Assembly (NCBI GenBank): GCA_963942565.1
Contig: OZ012686.1
Span: forward strand, 13,621,973 to 13,685,972
Length of the DNA stretch: 64,000 nucleotides
Direction: 5' to 3'
Source: Maea johnstoni
Taxonomy: Eukaryota; Annelida; Polychaeta; Spionida; Magelonidae
Shown here: one piece after another, positions 1 to 10,984 of the stretch
How positions within the stretch are numbered: the first letter of the stretch is position 1
Layout of the letters: every line of letters starts with the position of its first letter
Notes under the pieces: generated by a model
The model's database searches: none
Seen by the model: the letters and a program-made list of their open reading frames with translations, nothing else
What the model was told of the DNA's origin: nothing
Position numbers and translations under genes: made by a program

Positions 1-350
1 TTTAAAACCCATCTAAACCCCATCATGTTGGTATTCATTGGAAAGCTCTCGCAGAGTACTCTAAGATGAGTACACATGGGTTTCAGTCAATTTTCAGCTT
101 TTTTGCATTATTTTGTATTACCAAAATAGCCACCAGCATCAAAAGTGGCAACTCTTTTGCTGCTGGTGGCTAATTTGGCCAATATGAAATGATGCAAAAA
201 AACCCTGAAAAATGGCCGAAACACTGGCAAATGGGTACTCATCTGAGCGTACTCAGTGAGAGCTATCCAATGAATATCAACATGACAGGGTTAGGATAGA
301 ATTTTGCAATATTGTGCCTTGGACGAAAATAGCCTCAGCATTGAAAGTGT
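1..350. repeat. TTAA-MITE family A, two copies head to head
   Basis: Two copies of the commonest MITE of this window face each other. Bases 1-147 read in one direction (Cys-free short motifs such as 'ctctcgcagagtactcta' and 'agccaccagca') and 157-350 read back through the same motifs on the other strand. The outer right end is a decayed AAGTGTTAA. The pair could fold into a hairpin of about 140 bp per arm. The family elsewhere is ~200-215 bp, starts TTAACCCTT and ends AAGGGTTAA. Confidence 0.75.
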
Positions 351-564
351 TAAATAGATCAATAAGTTCTGTCATTTTATATTAACTGTGTGTGTGTCTT
401 ATTACTGTGGGGGTTGGAGCATGTGTCATAATCCCCAGGATACAAACTCGGCTAATCCAATCAGGGATTTGGTAGCAGGCTTTATGTGCTGTACACTCAG
501 TGGGATAATACTGGCGATAGACTGGCTTTTAGTTAACACAATGCTAAAACTACAGAAGGGTAGG

Positions 565-990
565 ATACTGTTAAGAGGTACCGGTATTGGTACCATTTCA
601 AAAAGTACTATATCGTATTTAAGGCCACTCCAATTTAATTACTTGTCTTACAAGCTTTTTTTGGAAAAAAAATCATACTCAAATATTTTTTTTTAAATCG
701 ACTTTGGTGTCTTACGGACAAAAGTGGTTTAGAAATTTTCTGTCAGACTCCAAAAATTTTTTTTTATTCCAAAATGGCTCATTTCCTGCCTCTGGAGCTC
801 GTAAGACAAGTAGTTGAATTGGAGTGGCCTAAAGGTACTCTTAACGATACTAACCACTGTGAAATTATCATGCATTAGTGATTCTCCAGAATCCTATACA
901 TGACTATTCACAAAAAAATGAAAGACTATTGTAATTTGATTTTCATTCCTTCTTTGCGATTCTAGTTCAAAATGCCAACCCATGTTGGAG
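565..990 (+). repeat. Dispersed repeat R1, split by a MITE
   Basis: This stretch matches 16160-16340 in the same orientation (shared 'caaaaagtact', 'atcgta', 'gaatccta', 'catgacta'), but is interrupted by the GGCCACTCC MITE at 623-829. The class of R1 itself is unknown. Confidence 0.6.
623..829. mobile_element. Harbinger-like MITE, GGCCACTCC family (copy 1)
   Basis: The ends are perfect inverted GGCCACTCCAA / TTGGAGTGGCC, extending with few mismatches through 'acttgtctta' and 'taagacaag'. TAA stands on both sides (620-622 and 830-832), the TWA target duplication typical of PIF/Harbinger elements. There is no coding capacity, so it is non-autonomous. Confidence 0.75.
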
Positions 991-2162
991 GGTTACATAT
1001 TGTATTTTAGTATTGAATCGCCATGGTTTAGAATAATAGACCTATTCTCATCAATACATCCTCTGCCTTCATCCTAGCATTTCATCTCTCTTATGATATG
1101 ATAACAATGGGGACAAATTGCCGTAGACTAATTTCGCATGCATAGATTTCTTGAAGTGGCCATGCTGTCATCAATGCTTTAAAGGCACGTGGTTTTACAA
1201 GTAAAAATGGTCTGGCTAGACAGGTGGTCTCAATTTACAGGTAAAGTGGAACACAGATGTGAACATATCAAAGCTTAGGTGTTGAAGTTAAGGGTTTTCT
1301 TTTTCAACAGATCGTTCCTGCTTATTCTATACTAAAATAAATGGCCTTCATTTGGACTACTAGTTTTGTTTTTGTATTGAAATGCAGATGTAACTCAATA
1401 TATTCTCATTAATTCTAGGGGGCTTAAATAAAAGTGTGAGCAAAATTACTTGCTAGGGAAAGAAATGCACATCCTTCCAGGTTATCGTTATTTCCTATTG
1501 GACCGGATCCAATTTTTAAGTGATCGTTTATTATAGCTGAATTCATCCAACAAATTCCTCGCTGCATGCTGGATAACTATGGACATGTTTATCCCATAAA
1601 ACAGAACCTATGGCCCTCAGTGGTATTGGCGCAACAACCCAAGATTGCTTGGGCTCACGAAATATGACGATACACGTTCAGCTGCAAGATTAACTCGCGA
1701 GAAGTGTCAGTCCCACATGAATCGTGGGTAATAAATTCAAATCAAGTGCACGGCGAGCGTAAAAAAGTTTATACCAAGCTCCATGATGCTCAGTGGTTGG
1801 CCAGCCGGCTTCAGCATTAATATGCATTAAGTGCTAAGCTGGTCTCTATGGATGAGATCTTGATAAATACCGCGGCTAACGCTAGAATGGGACAATCCTG
1901 TTATATGGTAGTGCCGTTAGCAGACCAACAAGTGGTTGAGGCATGGTAATGTTGGATAGTGCCCCACGCAGCACTGGTACGGTACGGTAGTGGAAAACTG
2001 GTCAATACTTTACACATACTAACACATGCACGTACGCACACAGAGTCTGTGCATTGCGGGAGTACGGTCCCAATGTTGATCATGTAAAATTCATTAGCTA
2101 TTCAGTAGAATTGTGTATTAATCCCGCGTGTACCTAATGCGCTAGCTAGTCACTCAGAGTAG
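833..2162. other. No gene or repeat recognised
   Basis: This is mostly single-copy-looking sequence. From about 1600 it becomes richer in G+C than its surroundings, which would suit the approach to the candidate exon that follows, but I see no definite promoter element. Confidence 0.4.
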
Positions 2163-2429
2163 GCGTTAGTCAAGACTTACTTCGGCACTGAGAGAGTCAA
2201 GTACGCAACCAGCGGAACTGCCTCGCAGAACTTCACCGACGCGATGCCCGTCTATTTTAGGGATTTCGGTAAAATCGGAACACGCCGGAAGCAATATCGG
2301 AATGCCGCAAGGCGTGGTCCAAAAAAGGAAAAAAGTGGACTTTCTCAAACGTCCGCAATCAGTAGGTCTCAGAGTTTGGATTATGACGAGCCTTTACGAA
2401 GCACCGAAGTTCCCACAATATTTTGTGAG
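2163..2429 (+). CDS. Candidate coding exon, product not recognised
   Basis: The frame is open from just after a TAG at 2160-2162 to a good donor, TTTTGTGAG|GTGAGG, after 2429. It has an internal ATG at 2244; from there 62 codons run to the donor. The predicted peptide is basic and Ser-rich (a run RRGPKKEK followed by SRSQSLDYDEPL), not low complexity, and its base composition is clearly less AT-rich than the flanks. It could be a first coding exon starting at 2244, or an internal exon entered through an AG near 2161 or 2168. I cannot assign a family, and no partner exon could be linked downstream, where the sequence becomes repetitive. Protein homology or RNA would settle it. Confidence 0.4.
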
Positions 2430-2635
2430 GTGAGGTTTATAAGTCACTCTTTTAATATCTACTTTTCTTATTTTATTCATCTTTACCTTTTTGAATGGAC
2501 TTAATTCAATATTGTCCTTATCAGTATTTTTTTGTTGAAAATGTAATTTTTGTCAAATAAGCATAGATGGGTGGATATTTTCAAATTCATATTTGGTCAT
2601 ACTTTGGGTATCATGATAGGTAACATTTAGCCACA

Positions 2636-2888
2636 CTCAAAGAATGAAATAAAAATGAAACAGATGAAAATAAATAATGTATAAGTAAATGAATAGATGA
2701 ACATAAAATGATCAAGGAAGTTTAGGACCATAAAGTGAATCATGATAGCTAACATGATTTGGTGAAATATATTTCACCAAACTCAAAGAATGAAAAAAAA
2801 TTAATAGAATGAAATGAATGAAACAAACAATGAATATAATAAATGAATAGATAAAGATAAAATGATCAAGGAAGTTTGGGACCATGAA
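2636..2888. repeat. Local tandem duplication, ~142 bp period
   Basis: Two diverged copies (from 2636 and 2779) share 'actcaaagaatgaa' and 'aaaatgatcaaggaagttt' followed by ggaccat. They are AT-rich and non-coding. Confidence 0.65.
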
Positions 2889-3208
2889 AATTCTTTACCT
2901 TTATCATTTTAGGTATCATGGTGGGTTTAAGTACTTGATAGTTTTAGATAGAATAGCATATCTGGCTAACTCATCCATTAGTGTCTAACCTCATCCATTT
3001 GTTTTGAGGGCAAAAGGCTTTGATCTTCAAGTATGTTTCTATTTGATGTTCTCAAAGAGGCTGACAAGAAAATGATGATCAACTTCTTCAGATTTCATTA
3101 AATAAATTGTTACGTGAAATGAAAATTGAATAGGACTAATGTTAGAATGTTTACCTATTATGTACTTTTAACTATCAAAATTGTTCAATGTATTCATGTA
3201 TATACCGG

Positions 3209-3295
<87 letters not shown>
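3209..3295. repeat. (TA)n microsatellite
   Basis: Uninterrupted TA dinucleotides over about 85 bp. Open frames of alternating Ile-Tyr across it are artefacts. Confidence 0.95.
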
Positions 3296-3298
<3 letters not shown>

Positions 3299-3624
3299 TT
3301 ATCCCATGCTTCACACATAGCCTTGCATGGTGTTATTTTACCATGTCTATCTAACGCCTATCCACCTATGGGACGACCGGCCCCCAACAATGCATCTAGA
3401 TTCTATTAAATATCAAAGAATCTCTTGGGTGGCTCAGCCAGATCCTGAGGGAAACCTGCAATAGCAGCTGCTAATATAACAGAGTACTCCCGCACTATGC
3501 CAGCTCTAGTGCTCGCATATTAATTAGCTATTCGGAAATAGTTGATTTTACTCCAATATCAAATGGCAGTCTACTACTGCCGTAGAGAATGCATGCTATC
3601 ATTAAAACATGGTGACTGCATTGG
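3296..3624. other. No gene recognised
   Basis: Single-copy-looking sequence between a microsatellite and a minisatellite. No splice-bounded frame or repeat end was seen. Confidence 0.4.
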
Positions 3625-3800
3625 GAGAACAATAGGAGGAACAATAGAAACAATAGGAACAATATGGGGAGGAACAATAGGAGGAACAATAGAAACAATA
3701 GGAACAATATGGGGAGGAACAATAGGAGGAACAATAGAAACAATAGGAACAATATGGGGAGGAACAATAGGAGGAATAATAAACAATAGAAAGAATATGG
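3625..3800 (+). repeat. Minisatellite, 45-bp unit, about 3 copies plus partials
   Basis: Units built from ggaggaacaat / agaaacaata / ggaacaatat. The period of 45 is a multiple of three, so it keeps frames open on both strands (Gly-Thr-Ile-rich in one), but nothing else suggests a gene. Confidence 0.85.
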
Positions 3801-3996
3801 GAGCAATAGGAACAAAAAAATGTTCAAGGTACCATCAAGTGTATCAGTGCCCTTCTCAGATATGCACAAGTACCAGGTAGATGTAAAATATCATTGGGAG
3901 TTGACGATTAGGAAAATGTGCTCTGTAAATTTGGATCATTTGTGAAAGTGGTATTCCTCTCAAAAGAACAAATATTTTGCAAATTTAAATCACTAT

Positions 3997-4046
3997 ATTT
4001 ATTATTATTATTATTATTATCATTATTATTATTATTATTATTATTA

Positions 4047-4110
<64 letters not shown>

Positions 4111-4124
4111 CAATATTATTATCA

Positions 4125-4162
<38 letters not shown>

Positions 4163-4200
4163 ATTATTATTGTTATTATCATTATTGTTATTATTATTAT
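3997..4200. repeat. (TTA)n microsatellite, impure
   Basis: About 200 bp of TTA triplets with occasional TCA or TTG changes. Confidence 0.95.
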
Positions 4201-4899
4201 TTGACCCTCATTTTTTTCATTTTTATTATTATCAGCATTCATCATTATCTGTATCCATGACTAAAGCGTTGTAATTGTCATTATGTTTCACCACAATCAT
4301 CATCATCGTCATCATCATCATCATCATCCTAACTAAACCATGGCATTGACAATTTGTCATATAAATTTGAAAGACTTGTTATTTTATTTTGCTGAAAACA
4401 AATTTCAATTGAAAAGTGTCATCATCTGCAAGCTGTGCTCATGTGAAAATACATGGGAAATATTTGAAAGTGAATTGCAGGTTGGTTACTACTCCACATT
4501 TCTCCTTTAAATACTCACCCCCCCCCCCCCCCCCCTAAAAAAGAAAAAAAATCAACAATACAAAATCACCAGAATAGTTATTTTTTGTTTGATTTTGTTT
4601 GATTTACATTAATGAATTAACAGTACGAAAATAATTTGATGTTAAAGGAAAACTTGTCTTTGCCTAGATGAGATGATATATGCAAACCGTTATCAAGGCA
4701 TGTGGTTGCATATGGATGGGTTTAATACTATAGTCTGTCTGTGATATTCTTGAGTAGCCAATAATACAGGCCTATATGATCATGCTAATTTTACAGCCAA
4801 TTGTGAATTGTACGCTCAATGGTCCTCTCTATTTACTGGTCTGGTCCGAGATCGATATATTGAGTACCCTCTCTGTGGTAGCAGCGCAACCTGCGGCTT
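4201..4899. other. Intergenic with small simple repeats
   Basis: Holds a (CAT)n run near 4295-4328 and a poly-C run near 4518-4535. Nothing gene-like was seen. Confidence 0.5.
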
Positions 4900-5103
4900 T
4901 TAACCCTTCCAATGCTGAGGCTACTTTCGTCCAAAGCACAAGATTTTTGATAACCATTTGAACCCTGTCATGTTGGTATTCATTGGATAGCTCTCGCTGA
5001 GTGCTCTCAGATGAGTACCCATTTGCCATGGTTTCGGGCATTTTTCAGGTTTTTCGCATCATTTCGTATTGGCCAAATAAGCCACCAGCAGCATAAGGGT
5101 TAA
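4900..5103 (+). mobile_element. TTAA-MITE family A, full copy
   Basis: Flanked by TTAA at 4900-4903 and 5100-5103. The interior starts CCCTTCCAATGCTGAGGC and ends CCAGCAGCATAAGGG. A TTAA target with CCC..GGG ends is the signature of piggyBac-type transposition. About 196 bp between the TTAAs, with no coding capacity. Confidence 0.8.
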
Positions 5104-5303
5104 GGTAGATCTCCTAGCTATACGTTAATAGTGTTGATCTTCCGTGCTTCCTGTTGTAATAACGCCATTATTTCTCGTAGAGACGCGACATTATAGAGAT
5201 CAATAGAGCCGTAGAGTCAATGTTCTCCCGCGAAGTGTTTCATAATACATTGGCGCGGTCGCTCTCTCTGTTTACGTTAGTGATGCTCTTAGGGGCTAAT
5301 CAT

Positions 5304-5515
5304 TTAACCCTACAAATGCTAAGGCTACTTTAGTCCAAATCGCAAGAGGGCAAACATTTTTGAAAACCATTTAAAACCTGTCATATTGGTATTCATTGGA
5401 TAGCTCTCACTGAGTGCTCTCAGATGAGAACCCATTTGCCAGGGTTTCAGTCATTTTTGAGTTTTTCGCATTATTTTGTATTGGCCAATTTAGCCACCAC
5501 CAGCATACAGGTTAA
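5304..5515 (+). mobile_element. TTAA-MITE family A copy
   Basis: TTAA at 5304-5307 and 5512-5515, with the same interior order as the copy at 4900 and moderate divergence. Confidence 0.75.
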
Positions 5516-5653
5516 CCCTGCAACTTTGGAAAGGGTGTTCTTCAAAGGGATCCTATTGATCTGATTGGTTATCTCACTAATGCTTGTCAAATATTAGCCT
5601 ATGCTTACTATTCATATCATTATTTCTCTTGCTTGTCAAATGTTAGCCTGTAA

Positions 5654-5953
5654 CAGGGCACGACATTAACTTTTGCGGCAACTTGCCGGTAGGGCAAGTG
5701 AGATTCAACTTTCACTTGCCCTACTCAACTTTCACCTGCCCTTGAAAAGTAGAACATTGTGCCGGCATGTAAAAGCATATTTTTTTTCAGCTTGGATGCC
5801 AGACCACAAAACTTGCACACATTCTCAAAAGTAAACCCAAAATATATACAGCGTACTTGCCCAGTGGGGCAAGCAAGATACAGTTTTCACTTGCCCTTCA
5901 GCTATAATTTACAAATTCTACTTGCCCTGGGCAAGCACCAATGTCAAGCCCTG
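5654..5953. mobile_element. Non-autonomous DNA transposon, CAGGG..CCCTG ends
   Basis: Inverted ends CAGGGCACGACATTAAC and its counterpart AATGTCAAGCCCTG, with many internal GGGCAAGTG / CACTTGCCC blocks in both orientations. The same family is at 40448-40858. CAGGG ends suggest hAT, but no clear 8-bp target duplication is visible here. Confidence 0.6.
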
Positions 5954-6144
5954 CTATAGTTTTACTACTCATACAATTTTTTCTCGTGATGGTTGGATTA
6001 TTCATCTTAAATGATGCCTTCTGACTAATATAAGAGAGACATCTGAAAGTTAAAACCCTGGCTATGGTCCATACTCTCTTTTGTTGTCAGATAATACATT
6101 TTATTTACCATTTATTTATCATATGATATAGCCCCATATTCTGG

Positions 6145-6351
6145 AGCCTGCCTTTATGACCATGTGCTCTAAGGCTTTGCCACTGACTGCTAGCCGCATC
6201 TCACCACTCTCCTGGTTCGAATCACGGCTTGGGACTTGTGAGAAAGTTGCCAGTGACTTGGGGTTAGGCGGGGTTTTTCACTGCGTACTCCGGTTTCCTC
6301 TCTGGCCAGTCACAACTTAGCTACGATATGGCAAAAAAAGTGAAGAAAATC
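6145..6351 (+). mobile_element. tRNA-derived SINE, full-length copy
   Basis: The head carries a Pol III box A position (decayed, 'tgaccatgtgctctaagg') and a clear box B (GGTTCGAATC near 6213). The body includes 'gtgacttggggttaggcg' and 'tactccggtttcctc', and the tail 'aaaaaagtgaagaaaatcaa'. It is the same family as the copies at 9.3, 11.0, 26.1, 30.1, 31.7 and 35.8 kb. Confidence 0.75.
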
Positions 6352-6829
6352 AAAATTCCAATTATTCTGGACTGACCTTTTTGTGTGGACACTTTTGCCA
6401 GGCCCATAGATGTCCACAAACAGGAGAGGTTTTACTGTGGACACTAAATTGCCTTGCTTATATGGAAAAATTTCCTCATTTATTTTGCAATAGGTCTTTC
6501 TTAATTTGATCCTTATCGGACTTCAAAAGATTTTGACATATTGATCATCTTGCAAATAAGCTCTTGGCTGTTTAAATTTGATTATTGTATCAAGTCAATT
6601 TTGCCCTGTGCCTAACTGTAGTTAGTACTAGAACAACTTAAGAAAAGATATGTAAATGGGTGGCATTGCTGAGGGCTGTTTTAAATTAAATGGTCCTTCT
6701 GCAACTGAAAGACACCTTGGAACAATTCATGAAGAGAAGGGAATTTCTTCCTGGTTCCAGGTTCTATCTTGTTGCAATATAACCTTAGCTGTTGAAAGCG
6801 ATGTAAAAAGCCATTCCTTCATTCTGTTA
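6352..6829. other. No gene or repeat recognised
   Basis: Single-copy-looking AT-rich sequence. Short open frames here have no splice or codon support. Confidence 0.4.
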
Positions 6830-7062
6830 GGCCTAAAAAAAAAGTTGTTTGTTTCCTGTAACCCTACCCTAACAAGTTTTTATTCAAAAAAAACCCTACC
6901 CTAAAGTTTTTATCGCCCTCTCAACTGCCAATCAACGTAAAACATGCATAAAACACACATTTTTGACCAAAAAAATAATGCAAAAAAAAATCTTTTTACC
7001 GACCTACCTACCCTATTTTTTTCAGACCGTTACAGGAAACAAACAAATTATTTTTTTAGGCC
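6830..7062. mobile_element. Harbinger-like MITE, GGCCTAAAAA family (copy 1)
   Basis: Inverted ends GGCCTAAAAA / TTTTTAGGCC, followed inward by TTGTTTGTTTCCTGTAAC and its complement. TTA is duplicated at 6827-6829 and 7063-7065 (TWA target, PIF/Harbinger-like). Non-autonomous. Confidence 0.8.
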
Positions 7063-7234
7063 TTACTTTCAGTGACGCACATATTTCTGCAAGATGTGGA
7101 CTTTCCAATCTAGGTTCAGCAAATCATGTATGATTATTCTTATTGATTACCTTGCTAATTCCGATTGACTGTTACAGTATGGTTCCCCTCTTCACTCAAT
7201 TATCTATCCAGCTAATCGTAACCCCGTTCAACCT

Positions 7235-7485
7235 GCTTTAAGTCCCCTTCAGGCTGATTGGGCTTTAATTGGCCAATACAAAATGATGCAGAAAACCTGA
7301 AAAATTACTGAAACCCTGGCAAATGGGTACTCATCTGAAAGCACTCGACGAGAGCTATCCAATGAATACCAACATGACAGGGTTTTGATGGTTTTTGCAA
7401 ATTTTTGCATTCTTGTGCTTTGGACGAAAGTCGCCTCAGCATTGGAAGGGTTAAGTCCCCTTCAGGCTGATTGGGCTTTAATTGA
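7235..7485 (-). mobile_element. TTAA-MITE family A lacking one end, between two copies of a 33-bp flank
   Basis: The reversed MITE ends properly at AAGGGTTAA (7447-7453), but its other end stops at GGCCAATACAAAATG (about 7272). The host segment that starts TTAAGTCCCCTTCAGGC lies both before it (7238-7271) and after it (7450-7482). Confidence 0.75.
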
Positions 7486-7583
7486 TTATGCTACTGATTC
7501 TCCTGGACATGACTACACATGATCCAACTATAGTGATTGCCTTACCAGTCTAGTACAATTAGAGAAAATAAAAGGGCTGGATG

Positions 7584-7704
7584 GGCCTGTAATGATAATG
7601 ATAATGATAATGATAATAGTAAGGATAATAATGATAATGATAATATCAATGGTAATAATAATGATAATAATAATGATAACAATGATAATAATAATATGAT
7701 AATA

Positions 7705-7758
<54 letters not shown>

Positions 7759-7800
7759 TTGATAATAATAATGATATTAATACTAATAGTAATAAAAGAT
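7584..7800. repeat. Impure (GATAAT)n / (TAA)n repeat
   Basis: About 210 bp of AAT, GATAAT and TAA units. Confidence 0.9.
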
Positions 7801-8000
7801 TTAAAAAAATAAAAACAAAAATAATAATGATGATCTTTATTTCATACTTCAGGCTAGAGGGTTGAAACTTGTTCTTTAAGGTGTTGTCTCTTGAATGATG
7901 AGAGAGATGGTGCCATATTCATATTTCATAAGTGTAAGTTCAGCAGTAGTATTGAGCTATACAAAGGGTGGTGGACCCATGAGAAGATACAAAAACTTTA

Positions 8001-8218
8001 TTAACCCTTGGGCTGCTTGTGGAAGATTTGGTCAATCAATAGCAAATGATGCGAAAAAAGCTGGAAAATGACTGAAACCCTGGCGATTGGGTACTCAACT
8101 GAGAGTGCTCAGCGAGAGCTATCCAATGAATAACAACTTGACATTGTTTAGATGGTTTTCAAAAATCTTTGCAACCTTGTGCCTTTGATGAAAGTAGTCT
8201 CATCATTGAAAGGGTTAA
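8001..8218 (-). mobile_element. TTAA-MITE family A copy
   Basis: TTAA at 8001-8004 and 8215-8218. The interior is in reverse orientation with all family motifs and moderately diverged. Confidence 0.75.
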
Positions 8219-8485
8219 AACGTCTCATTTAGAAATCCTATAAGATTAAAATCAAAATATTTGCTGTTGAGTGTTGGACATAGGCCATTTGTGCTCTCTT
8301 GGCACAGTTTGTGGGCACTCAGTTCAGATCTCTCTGGCTATGAATGTGTTGAGGTGCTAACTGGACAAGAGCCATGAATATTTTCTCACCTTTCTTCCTA
8401 ATCTACTTTTCCTTGCATTATATACTTCCTCCTTTCCTCCTCTTCACCCTAAGGACCAGTACTTGCATACTTCTACAGAAGCCAC

Positions 8486-8694
8486 TTAAAGGTTCCTCCA
8501 GAAATTGTTGTCTGGATCTACAATACTTTTGACGATAACTTCAAAATTGGGCATGAATCAACAAAAAGGAGAGTTGTAGATAATATTCTGATTGACATTT
8601 CTCCATCAAATATTTTCCTAACTTTGCTTTTGCCTGCAAGATCTCATCCAAATAGTAAGGCTGCTTTTGGCCGCTGTGAGTATTAATGGATTAA
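8486..8694 (-). mobile_element. TTAA-MITE family B copy
   Basis: A second TTAA family. It ends near ATTAATGGATTAA; full members start TTAACCCATTAATGCTCAC. Shared interior motifs are 'aaattgttgtctgga', 'acatttctcc' and 'gcttttggccgctgtgag'. Confidence 0.65.
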
Positions 8695-9265
8695 AGCAAG
8701 CCCTAAGATAACCATACATATGATTAGTGGAGGACTCTGAAGTGGCTAGCTCTGAAAGTTATTTACTTCCACCACAGCTGAGCGGTCTAGGGTATTGTCA
8801 ACTATTCTTGTCAACTTTAACTTGCTTATCTACAGAGAGGTCATTTAAAGAAGGCTCTCGAATACCCATATACATACAATCTGATTAGTGGTGGACCCTA
8901 GCTCTAAAAGCTATTTATTTCCACTACAACTGAGCGGTCTAGGGTATTGTAAACTGATCTTGTCAACTTTAACTTGCTTATCTACAGAGAGGTCACTTAA
9001 AGCTGGCCCTCTGATACCCATACAATGTGATTAGTGGTGGACCCTAGCTCTTAAAGCTATTTATTTCCACCGCGGCTGAGCGGTCTGGGGTATTGAAGAT
9101 CAGTCTATGTGACCCTTACTTGCTTGCTTACATAGGGGCCATGTTTAACATCCTTGTGCAATTCTTACATATGATTAGTGGAAGAGCCTGGTTATAAAGA
9201 GACTAGTTCTCCCATATATACATCTAGCAGTTCCAAGGCATTGCCACTGGCTGCTAGCTGTCTCG

Positions 9266-9800
9266 ACACTGAGGGCCTTGCCTGATGGCAGAGTAGTCTA
9301 AGGCATTGCCACTGACTGCTAGCTGTCTCTCACCACTGTTTGGGTTTGAATCCTGGCTTGGGCATGTGAGAATTTGCCAGTGACTTGCAGGGGTCAGGCT
9401 ACGGCAAGAAACTGAGGAAGACCGCCGGGCTATAGGTTCCCAAAACTTCATAGCCCAATAGAAAATGTTATAGTCCCATTAAAAAACAAAAACAAAAACG
9501 TGCTGCCACAGTTATCCTAAATTACACACACACACACACACAGTGCTTAGAGTATTGTTATTCCTCTGAGCATGACCTAAAAATGTCAATCTTTTCTTAT
9601 AGCCAGCCGGGCTACAAAGGCAAATATTCTTATAGCCCGTAACAGTTTTCTGTAGCCTCGGGCTATCGGGCTAGTGTGTAACTGGACCCCTGGACTTGGG
9701 GTTAGGCAGTGGTTTTTGCTGGGTATTCCAACACTTACAACTCCCTAGTCACGAGTTAGCCGTAATACGGCAGAAAAAGTGACGAAAATCGAAATTCCAA
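9266..9800 (+). mobile_element. tRNA-derived SINE with a partly doubled head, split by an insertion
   Basis: A head half (about 9230-9275) is followed by a second head with box A, box B (GGTTTGAATCC near 9349) and the body. The body is interrupted at 9388-9692 and resumes with 'gacttggggttaggcag' to the tail at about 9800. Confidence 0.7.
9388..9692. mobile_element. Small DNA transposon nested in a SINE
   Basis: Begins CAGGGGTC and ends GACCCCTG, with internal 'gggctat' / 'atagccc' blocks in both orientations. The SINE bases GACTTG occur on both sides, so at least 6 bp were duplicated. Probably hAT-like, not certain. Confidence 0.65.
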
Positions 9801-10044
9801 ATGCAGTTTAGGATATTGCTTGATAAATAGTAAAGATACCTTTACTTGTGGAGGAGCCACTTGCGAAAGAATTCAAAGAAGCCCTAGGATCCTGGCTCCT
9901 GCTAATTTCAAGCCTTAGATCGACTCTGAGATGATTGCCCTATAGAAATATTTTCCCACATTGCTTTCCCCAGGGCTGGTCAGTCTAGGGTATTGCTTGA
10001 AAACCAGTAAAGACAACATGTACCTGCAGGTTTCAGAGTAATTA

Positions 10045-10062
10045 CCCACCTACCTGCTCTAT

Positions 10063-10093
<31 letters not shown>

Positions 10094-10135
10094 GTGGGTA
10101 GGGCTGTTACAGGAAACTAAAATTTTTAAGGCCTT
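10045..10135. mobile_element. Fragment of GGCCTAAAAA MITE with a poly-G run
   Basis: Only one half of the element, ending 'ctgttacaggaaac' then 'aaggccttat'. A poly-G run of about 20 bases at 10073-10094 sits inside it. Confidence 0.6.
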
Positions 10136-10281
10136 ATAGAGGGCCCTGACTGCAACTATAATGCATACACTTAGTGGTTGACCTTGAAGTGACTGGCTCT
10201 AAAGCTATTTATTCTCACAAAGCTTAATTCTCTTGTGGTCAAGTGGCCTAGAGTAATTCTTAAAGAACAGTTAAGACAACC

Positions 10282-10481
10282 TTAACACTTATGCTGGTGG
10301 TGGTAATTTTGCAAGTACAAAACATGAAATATGACTAAAACCCTCGCACATGGGTACTCATCTGAGAATACTCAGCGAGAGCTATCCAATTAATACCAAC
10401 ATGACAGGATTTAGATGTTTTTCCAAAATCTTTGCATCTTTATGCTTTGGACACAGGTAGCCTCAGCATTGGAAGGGTTAA
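10282..10481 (-). mobile_element. TTAA-MITE family A copy
   Basis: TTAA at 10282-10285 and 10478-10481 with family motifs between; slightly shorter than other copies. Confidence 0.75.
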
Positions 10482-10676
10482 CTTACATGTATGCTTTCAG
10501 AGGAGAGACTTATAACAGCCCCTCTGCAGACCATACAATATGTGATAAGTATGGACCCTGAAGTGACTAGCTCTTAAATCAATTTACTCCCAAACATCTG
10601 CATCCCCACAGCCAAGGAGATTAGGGTTTTGCTGAAGGAACAGTACAGAGACCTTTACTCAGAGTGGAGTTACTTA

Positions 10677-10910
10677 GGCCTAAAAAAATAAATTGTTTGT
10701 TTCCTGTGACGGCCTGAAAAAAGAATAGGGTAGGTAGGTCGGTAAAAAGATTTTTTTTTTGCATTATTTTTTTGGTCAAAAATGTGTGTTTTACGCATGT
10801 TTTACGTTGATTGGGAGTTGGGAGGGCGAAAAAAATTTTAGGGTAGGGATATTTTGAATAAAAACTTGTGAGGGTAGGGTTACAGGAAACAAACAACTTT
10901 TTTATAGGCC
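10677..10910. mobile_element. Harbinger-like MITE, GGCCTAAAAA family (copy 2)
   Basis: GGCC ends with TTA on both sides (10674-10676 and 10911-10913). About 85-90% like the copy at 6830 by eye, in the opposite orientation. Confidence 0.8.
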
Positions 10911-10984
10911 TTATAGCAGCCACTCTGCAAACCCCTTCATGTGATAAGCTGTGACCTCTGAATAGACCATCTTTTCAATATTTT

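Larger units (their letters stand above)
8700..10620. repeat. Degenerate ~150-bp tandem repeat block, broken up by insertions
   Basis: Units recur with 'gattagtgg', 'ctgagcggtctagggtattg' and 'aacttgcttatctacagagaggtca'; the marker AGCGGTCT lies at 8781, 8933 and 9079. Looser units continue to about 10.6 kb, interrupted by a SINE, a CAGGGG element, a GGCC MITE fragment and a TTAA MITE. Confidence 0.6.

Noticed and set aside
3528-3880. 112-113-residue frames on both strands rich in Leu/Phe or Gly-Thr-Ile
   Set aside because: They come from the 45-bp minisatellite, whose length keeps all frames open.
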